This document shows positions 7,548 to 11,090 of a stretch of 11,090 nt of DNA, piece by piece. This DNA is from Nitrospira sp. UBA5698 (lineage in GTDB: Bacteria > Nitrospirota > Nitrospiria > Nitrospirales > Nitrospiraceae). Each line of letters begins with the position of its first letter. Positions within the stretch are counted from its first letter, which is position 1. The stretch covers positions 1 to 11,090 of the forward strand of contig DIHK01000060.1 of the NCBI GenBank assembly GCA_002420115.1. The letters are read 5' to 3'. The notes below the pieces were generated by a model that was not told where the DNA came from, ran no database searches, and was given only the letters and a program-made list of their open reading frames with translations. A program made the translations under genes and the position numbers.

Positions 7548-7901
7548 TCACGAGCGATGTGGGATGCTGGGGAGCCAGATGACGCAGTTTGTGAGATCCG
7601 TCGTTGCATAGTGGGTAATGAATCGATGAAGCCGACGGATGAGTTCAGGAATGGCGAGTTCTTTGGAAAGAATAATGCCGGCGTGGATGCGTCCGGTTTC
7701 GTGCCATTGCTTGGCGAGCTGGAGAAAGTCTTTGTGGTTGAACGTGAGGATTGCTCGTCCGTGGCTCGTGGCAAAGGCCAATTGTGCTTCATCAGAACAA
7801 CCCAAATTCCCAGCGTCTCGTGTCGTGATGCAGTCAATACCACGTGCGTGAAGCAACGAAGCCATAGTCAGGTGGATGTGTTCGTCCAGATAGACTTTCA
7901 T
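7548..7901 (-). CDS. DUF5615 PIN-like protein, predicted toxin of a TA pair
   Basis: 117 aa. The N-terminus has the DUF5615 pattern: acidic Asp6-Glu7 (YLDEHI), the ARGID segment at 19-23, Ser36-Asp37-Glu38 (GCSDEAQLAFA) and the ILTFNHKDF motif at 51-59. These match the acidic positions of PIN-like nucleases, so RNA cleavage is the likely activity of the family. This is family inference, not seen directly. The gene lies 36 bases after the DUF433 gene on the same strand, the common antitoxin-then-toxin order. The ATG is natural for the family although the ribosome site is weak. The last 20 residues after the HRF motif are less conserved in appearance. The pair runs against all its neighbours, as expected for a mobile module. 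Confidence 0.85.
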   Translation of the reverse strand: MKVYLDEHIHLTMASLLHARGIDCITTRDAGNLGCSDEAQLAFATSHGRAILTFNHKDFLQLAKQWHETGRIHAGIILSKELAIPELIRRLHRFITHYATTDLTNCVIWLPSIPHRS

Positions 7902-7937
7902 GCCACAAGGCTCATGAGGAAAGACGGGGCTGTGGGA

Positions 7938-8207
7938 TTACGGTTGGGAATCAATTTCCGAGGCTGACAGATGCTCGGCGATGTCCTTATCGAGGACGGC
8001 ACGATTGTCGTAGTAATAGGACAGTGCATCATAAATCGATGCGAGACTGAGGTGAGGATAGTGCGTGAGTAGCTCTTCCGGAGTCTGCCCGTGATGCAAC
8101 GCGTAGATCGCGATGGTTCGCACGGTGATGCGCGTCCCTTCAATACACGGGCTCCCACCACAAATGTTGGGATCGCTTGTGATATGAGGGTGAACCACTG
8201 TAGGCAT
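7938..8207 (-). CDS. DUF433 protein, predicted antitoxin
   Basis: 89 aa from the ATG at 8207. It shows the DUF433 pattern: ITSDPNICGGSPCIEGTRITV at residues 9-29 (GG-x-P-x-I-x-GTRI-x-V), then HHGQTPEELLTHYPHLSLASI with the yP-x-L helix, and DALSYYYDN near 60-68. DUF433 proteins carry a helix-turn-helix and are expected to neutralise the DUF5615 partner and repress their shared promoter. A TTG at 8243 would add 12 residues; it lies before a GGAGG that is too far (about 28 bases) from the ATG to decide. I prefer the ATG because the family motif begins soon after it. The tail is short and acidic, as often in antitoxins. Confidence 0.82.
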   Translation of the reverse strand: MPTVVHPHITSDPNICGGSPCIEGTRITVRTIAIYALHHGQTPEELLTHYPHLSLASIYDALSYYYDNRAVLDKDIAEHLSASEIDSQP

Positions 8208-8340
8208 ACCCTCAGTGTACTCTATACGAATTTGCCTCCGCAAGCTTGGGTTGCAATTCTACGAATACCACACCACGATCAAGGCCAGGAACAGCCGGTC
8301 TCGCGCCTTGTCTCACCATTTAGGCGTAGACAGGTGCAGC

Positions 8341-8518
8341 GTCCGCTGGCTCGCCATGCAGACGAGGTGGACCAACCAAGAGATTGCGCACCGGCTCAAG
8401 ATCCCCGCTGGGAAAGCTGAGTACTCGCCTCCGGGCTCTCTATAAGCGGTTGAACATTTCACGACGAGCAGAGGCGACGAGATATTTTGTGGAGTGGGAA
8501 AAGAATCAGAAGACTTAG
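8341..8518 (+). pseudogene. Frameshifted 3' remnant of a LuxR-type regulator gene
   Basis: Only the HTH end is left. Frame 1 reads TNQEIAHRLKIPAGK from 8371 (intact gene: TNKQIAQQLKISLG). After one extra base near 8405-8416, frame 2 continues LSTRLRALYKRLNISRRAEA and on to a stop at 8516-8518. Bases 8456-8497 are identical over 42 nt to 7186-7227 of the intact gene. No receiver domain and no credible start are present: upstream bases fade into unrelated sequence next to the toxin-antitoxin pair. It is either a duplicated copy of the regulator that was truncated and then frameshifted, or the residue of a rearrangement. Transcription cannot be judged. Confidence 0.8.
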
Positions 8519-8697
8519 CCAGTGCATATAGTCGAACGAGTCAAGAGAAATGCACGAAGGCGAGAGGATCCGAAATCCAGATTGTATCTGACACAGATAG
8601 TCGTCTCGCTTCCAAGGAGAGGAGAGTTCTGGTATTGTAATTCCTTAACCTAACTAATTGGAACAAATAGTATATTCAGGAAGGAGTTGTCTGTACT
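8519..8697 (+). other. AT-rich leader of HD-GYP copy 2 with possible promoter
   Basis: No gene. Bases 8630-8680 are much richer in A/T than the surroundings (TATTGTAATTCCTTAACC and on to TATATTC), which suits a promoter. TTAACC (8645) with TAGTAT (8668) at 17 bases, or TATATT at 8671, are the best hexamers, both imperfect. The stretch ends with AAGGAG (8681-8686), 11 bases before the GTG start. Confidence 0.3.
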
Positions 8698-10008
8698 GTG
8701 TCGTGGCTTCCCCTTGATCCGGTCCTACTTCGACTCGGGCTCTATATCAAAATCGACCATCCTTGGTTGGATCATCCCTTCGTCCGCAATACCTTCACTA
8801 TTTCGTCTCCGACCGAGATCGCGATCATTCGGAAGTACCATCTCACCAGACTGTTCTATGATACCGAGCTGTCCCATGCGGATGTGGTGGCCATCATCAC
8901 TGACCCATCGGCTCCGGTTGAAGAGTTCAAGATTGATGCAGAGACGGCGCAAGATGCCGAGGTTGATGAGCAGTCGATCCTCAAGGAAAAACAGAAACAG
9001 ATTCAGGCTGTCCTCCAACATCGGAAGGAGGTTGAAGAAAATACAGGCGCATATATCCATGCACGGAACGAAATCTCTGTCATGCTGGCTATGGCCAACG
9101 CGGGACAGGCGGATATGTTGCGCACGGCGACAAAGATTATGGGGAGTTTGGACAACGCGCTTCAGCAAAAGGATGTCGCGCTGAGTCTGGTCTGCGCAGA
9201 AAGCAATGGCGAACCGGGTCAAGAGCTCGCCATGCAGGCGATGAATGTCAGTGCATTGGCTGTCTTGACGGCGAAAACGATGGGTCTCGCACAGGAAGAG
9301 ATTGCGCGCGTGGGGATGGGGGCGCTGCTTCATAATATCGGCATGAGTCGTGTTCCGTTAGCCGTTCGTGTCAAAAATGAAGAGGACATGTCGCCGACAG
9401 AGACGAAGCTCCTCCGGATGTATCCTCAGCTTGGCAAGGAAATCTTAGAAGTCATTCCGGGGATGGATCCTGAGGTTGTTGAGATTGTCCACCAGCATCG
9501 AGAATGGATCGATGGGACAGGATATCCCAAGCGATTATTTGCCGGGGATATCAACCGACTGGCTCGGTTGGTTGGCGTGATCGTCGAATACAATGCGTTG
9601 ACGAGTGATCGACGTTCACCTCGATATCTCGGACCCGGGCAGGCACTGTCGCATCTCTATGCAAAAATGCAGCATAAGTATGGCCCGGATGTGATCGACG
9701 CCTTTATCGCGACCATCACGGTGTTTCCTCCTGGGTCGTTTGTCGAGCTGAACGACGGGAGCTTCGGGTTGGTCCTTAAATGCAACCTAGAGGAACGCTT
9801 ACGTCCGACCGTTATGCTCTACGAGCGGCAGTCGTCCCACGAGCAAGCCGCCATCATCGATCTCGCACGGGAACGATCGGTCTCGATTGAAAGAAGCATC
9901 GATCCTAAAACGTTGCCCGAGCGAGTGAAAAATGCCTTGCTGCCCACCAAACTGAATGGGTATGTCCTTACGAGTAACCAGAAAAAGTCAGAAGAGGCCA
10001 ACTCCTGA
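8698..10008 (+). CDS. DUF3391 / degenerate HD-GYP domain protein, copy 2
   Basis: 436 aa, aligning with copy 1 without gaps to at least residue 213 and about three quarters identical over the first 140 residues by eye. Same architecture: DUF3391 (1-70), charged segment (80-115), HD-GYP-like domain, FPPGSFVELNDG segment, and an extra Lys/Glu-rich tail (NQKKSEEANS). Catalytic positions are changed as in copy 1: Asn183-Val, His212-Asn213-IGM, YP for HP, HRE for HHE, and VEYN where active enzymes have an Asp. Unlike copy 1 it keeps GYP. The start is GTG, fixed by AAGGAG 11 bases upstream and by alignment to the ATG starts of the other copies. It probably shares the altered function of copy 1, perhaps as a mixed oligomer. 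It directly follows the luxR remnant, as the intact luxR follows copy 1. Confidence 0.92.
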   Translation: MSWLPLDPVLLRLGLYIKIDHPWLDHPFVRNTFTISSPTEIAIIRKYHLTRLFYDTELSHADVVAIITDPSAPVEEFKIDAETAQDAEVDEQSILKEKQKQIQAVLQHRKEVEENTGAYIHARNEISVMLAMANAGQADMLRTATKIMGSLDNALQQKDVALSLVCAESNGEPGQELAMQAMNVSALAVLTAKTMGLAQEEIARVGMGALLHNIGMSRVPLAVRVKNEEDMSPTETKLLRMYPQLGKEILEVIPGMDPEVVEIVHQHREWIDGTGYPKRLFAGDINRLARLVGVIVEYNALTSDRRSPRYLGPGQALSHLYAKMQHKYGPDVIDAFIATITVFPPGSFVELNDGSFGLVLKCNLEERLRPTVMLYERQSSHEQAAIIDLARERSVSIERSIDPKTLPERVKNALLPTKLNGYVLTSNQKKSEEANS

Positions 10009-10203
10009 ACCGAACGTGCATAGGCTAGCGTCTGTGCCTTGGTCACCAACTCGCCTGAGCGCCATTTGCAACGGGACGCCGTAGGCTAGGAACAGCGAGG
10101 CAATGGAGAATGCCGTATAAGATAGTCGATTCTATAAGCGATTGACAAAGTCGATGGAACACGATCACTTGCGCATGGCGGGTGATCGAGGAAAGTCTTT
10201 TGT
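10009..10203 (+). other. Spacer between HD-GYP copies 2 and 3
   Basis: 195 bases with no supported gene or clear terminator. TAGGCTAG occurs twice (10021 and 10082), too short to mean much. GAGGAAAG at 10188-10195 is the ribosome site of copy 3. Co-transcription of copies 2 and 3 is possible. Confidence 0.4.
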
Positions 10204-11090
10204 ATGGCTTGGATTCCCCTCGATCCTACTCTACTGCGAGTCGGGCTTTATATCAAAATCGACCATTCCTGGATGGAGCATCCCTTCGTCCGCAACACCT
10301 TTACGGTCTCCTCGCCGACGGAAATCGCCATTATTCGGAAACATCGTCTGACCAAACTCTTCTATGACCCTACGCTCTCCCATGCTGATGTCGTAGAATC
10401 CTTAGCCCAGCCATCGGCTCCCGTCCGTGCGTTCGAAGTCGACGCGGAAACCGAGAAAGATGCCGAGGCCGACGAGCAGTCGATTCTCAAGGAAAAACAG
10501 CGGCAGCTCCAGACGGCGCTCGAGCATCGCAAAGCGATCGACGACAATTCGCGCACCTATGCCAAGGCGACCACTGAGGTGTCGGTCGTCATGGCGATGG
10601 CCAATGCCGGACAGCCGACCACCATGCAAGCGGCCGCGAAGATCTTGGAGACGATGGGCAAAGTCACGGCCCAGGAGCCTGTGTTGTTGAGTCTTGTCTG
10701 TACAGAAAGCCGAGCCGAACCAGGCCAGGAGTTGGCCATGCAGGCGATGAATGTCAGCGCGCTAGCCAAGCTCACGGCCAAGACGCTCGGCCTCAGTCCT
10801 GAAGAAACCGAGCATGTCGGGATGGGGGGACTCTTTCATAACATCGGTATGAATCGAGTTCCGTTGGCAGTTCGCCTCAAGAGCGAGGACGATCTTTCGC
10901 CGACGGAAGCCAAACTGCTTCGGATGTATCCTCAACTGGGGAAGGAGATTTTGGAAGGCATGCCGGGTGTGGCTCCCGAGATCATTGAGATCGTCCACCA
11001 ACATCGGGAATACCTTGACGGCACCGGGTATCCCAAGAAGCTCATCAACGGGGATATCGCCAAGACTGCGCGATTGGTGGGGACGATCGT
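10204..11090 (+). CDS. DUF3391 / degenerate HD-GYP domain protein, copy 3, cut by the right edge
   Basis: 295 codons visible, no stop before the edge. The ATG has GAGGAAAG eight bases upstream, and an in-frame TGA at 10183 rules out an earlier start. It begins MAWIPLDPTLLRVGLYIKID, parallel to copies 1 and 2, with the same numbering (His212-Asn213 at 10837-10842). Visible active-site positions repeat the family changes: NV for HS, HNIGM for HDIGK, YP for HP, HRE for HHE; DGTGYP is kept. The middle of the sequence (residues 65-170) differs most from the other copies, for example QPTTMQAA where they have QADM. It should be about 430 aa when complete. The late Asp/Glu position lies beyond the edge. 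Function as for copy 1. Confidence 0.9.
   Translation, partial: MAWIPLDPTLLRVGLYIKIDHSWMEHPFVRNTFTVSSPTEIAIIRKHRLTKLFYDPTLSHADVVESLAQPSAPVRAFEVDAETEKDAEADEQSILKEKQRQLQTALEHRKAIDDNSRTYAKATTEVSVVMAMANAGQPTTMQAAAKILETMGKVTAQEPVLLSLVCTESRAEPGQELAMQAMNVSALAKLTAKTLGLSPEETEHVGMGGLFHNIGMNRVPLAVRLKSEDDLSPTEAKLLRMYPQLGKEILEGMPGVAPEIIEIVHQHREYLDGTGYPKKLINGDIAKTARLVGTI

Noticed and set aside
7557..7967. 136-codon plus-strand frame opposite the toxin gene
   Set aside because: The minus-strand frames match DUF5615 and DUF433 motifs; this frame shows no motif.
8215..8445. 76-codon frame as an intact small gene
   Set aside because: Its 3' part is only the frameshifted LuxR HTH remnant and its 5' part resembles nothing; it is better described as part of a pseudogene.
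8725..9333. 202-codon open frame on the minus strand
   Set aside because: Antisense shadow of HD-GYP copy 2, mirroring the shadow found opposite copy 1.
10021..10089. TAGGCTAG direct repeats as an attachment site or target duplication
   Set aside because: Eight bases 61 bases apart with no mobile gene between them; chance is enough.
1..11090. tRNA, rRNA, CRISPR array, transposase or IS ends
   Set aside because: None recognised on either strand; the only mobile-type element supported is the toxin-antitoxin pair.

Overview
The window reads as chromosomal DNA from a GC-rich, signalling-rich Gram-negative bacterium. Long multi-PAS kinases, a receiver with a KSKELG-like C-terminal tail and repeated DUF3391/HD-GYP genes recall Nitrospira (Nitrospirota). 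This is an impression from protein style; no taxonomic marker is present.

Layout: (1) 1-3696, + strand, the C-terminal 1231 codons of a very large soluble hybrid-free sensor histidine kinase (end of a GAF domain, seven PAS domains, HisKA, HATPase). It overlaps by 11 nt a response regulator at 3686-4495, so the two form a translationally coupled two-component pair. (2) 4801-6084, the first of three paralogous DUF3391/HD-GYP proteins. (3) A 468-nt gap with overlapping inverted repeats and a weak terminator candidate, then a NarL/LuxR-type regulator with an abnormal receiver (6553-7263). (4) On the minus strand, a predicted DUF433 antitoxin / DUF5615 PIN-like toxin pair (8207-7548). (5) A frameshifted 3' remnant of a second LuxR-type gene (8341-8518), sharing a 42-nt identical block with the intact one. 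(6) The second HD-GYP paralogue (8698-10008) and the third (10204 to beyond the right edge).

The main result is that all three HD-GYP paralogues carry the same set of substitutions at positions that normally bind the metals and catalyse c-di-GMP hydrolysis (HD to HN, HP to YP, HHE to HRE, D to E, and others). The nearby LuxR regulator has lost its phospho-acceptor Asp (Glu instead) and one Asp of the acidic pair. The region therefore looks like a cluster of multiplied signalling proteins that keep their folds but have altered or lost canonical catalytic and phosphorylation chemistry. It sits next to a conventional multi-PAS kinase and regulator, and it has been rearranged by duplication and by arrival of a toxin-antitoxin module. 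The order HD-GYP, luxR, TA, luxR remnant, HD-GYP, HD-GYP suggests an ancestral HD-GYP plus luxR unit that was duplicated. That history is inference.
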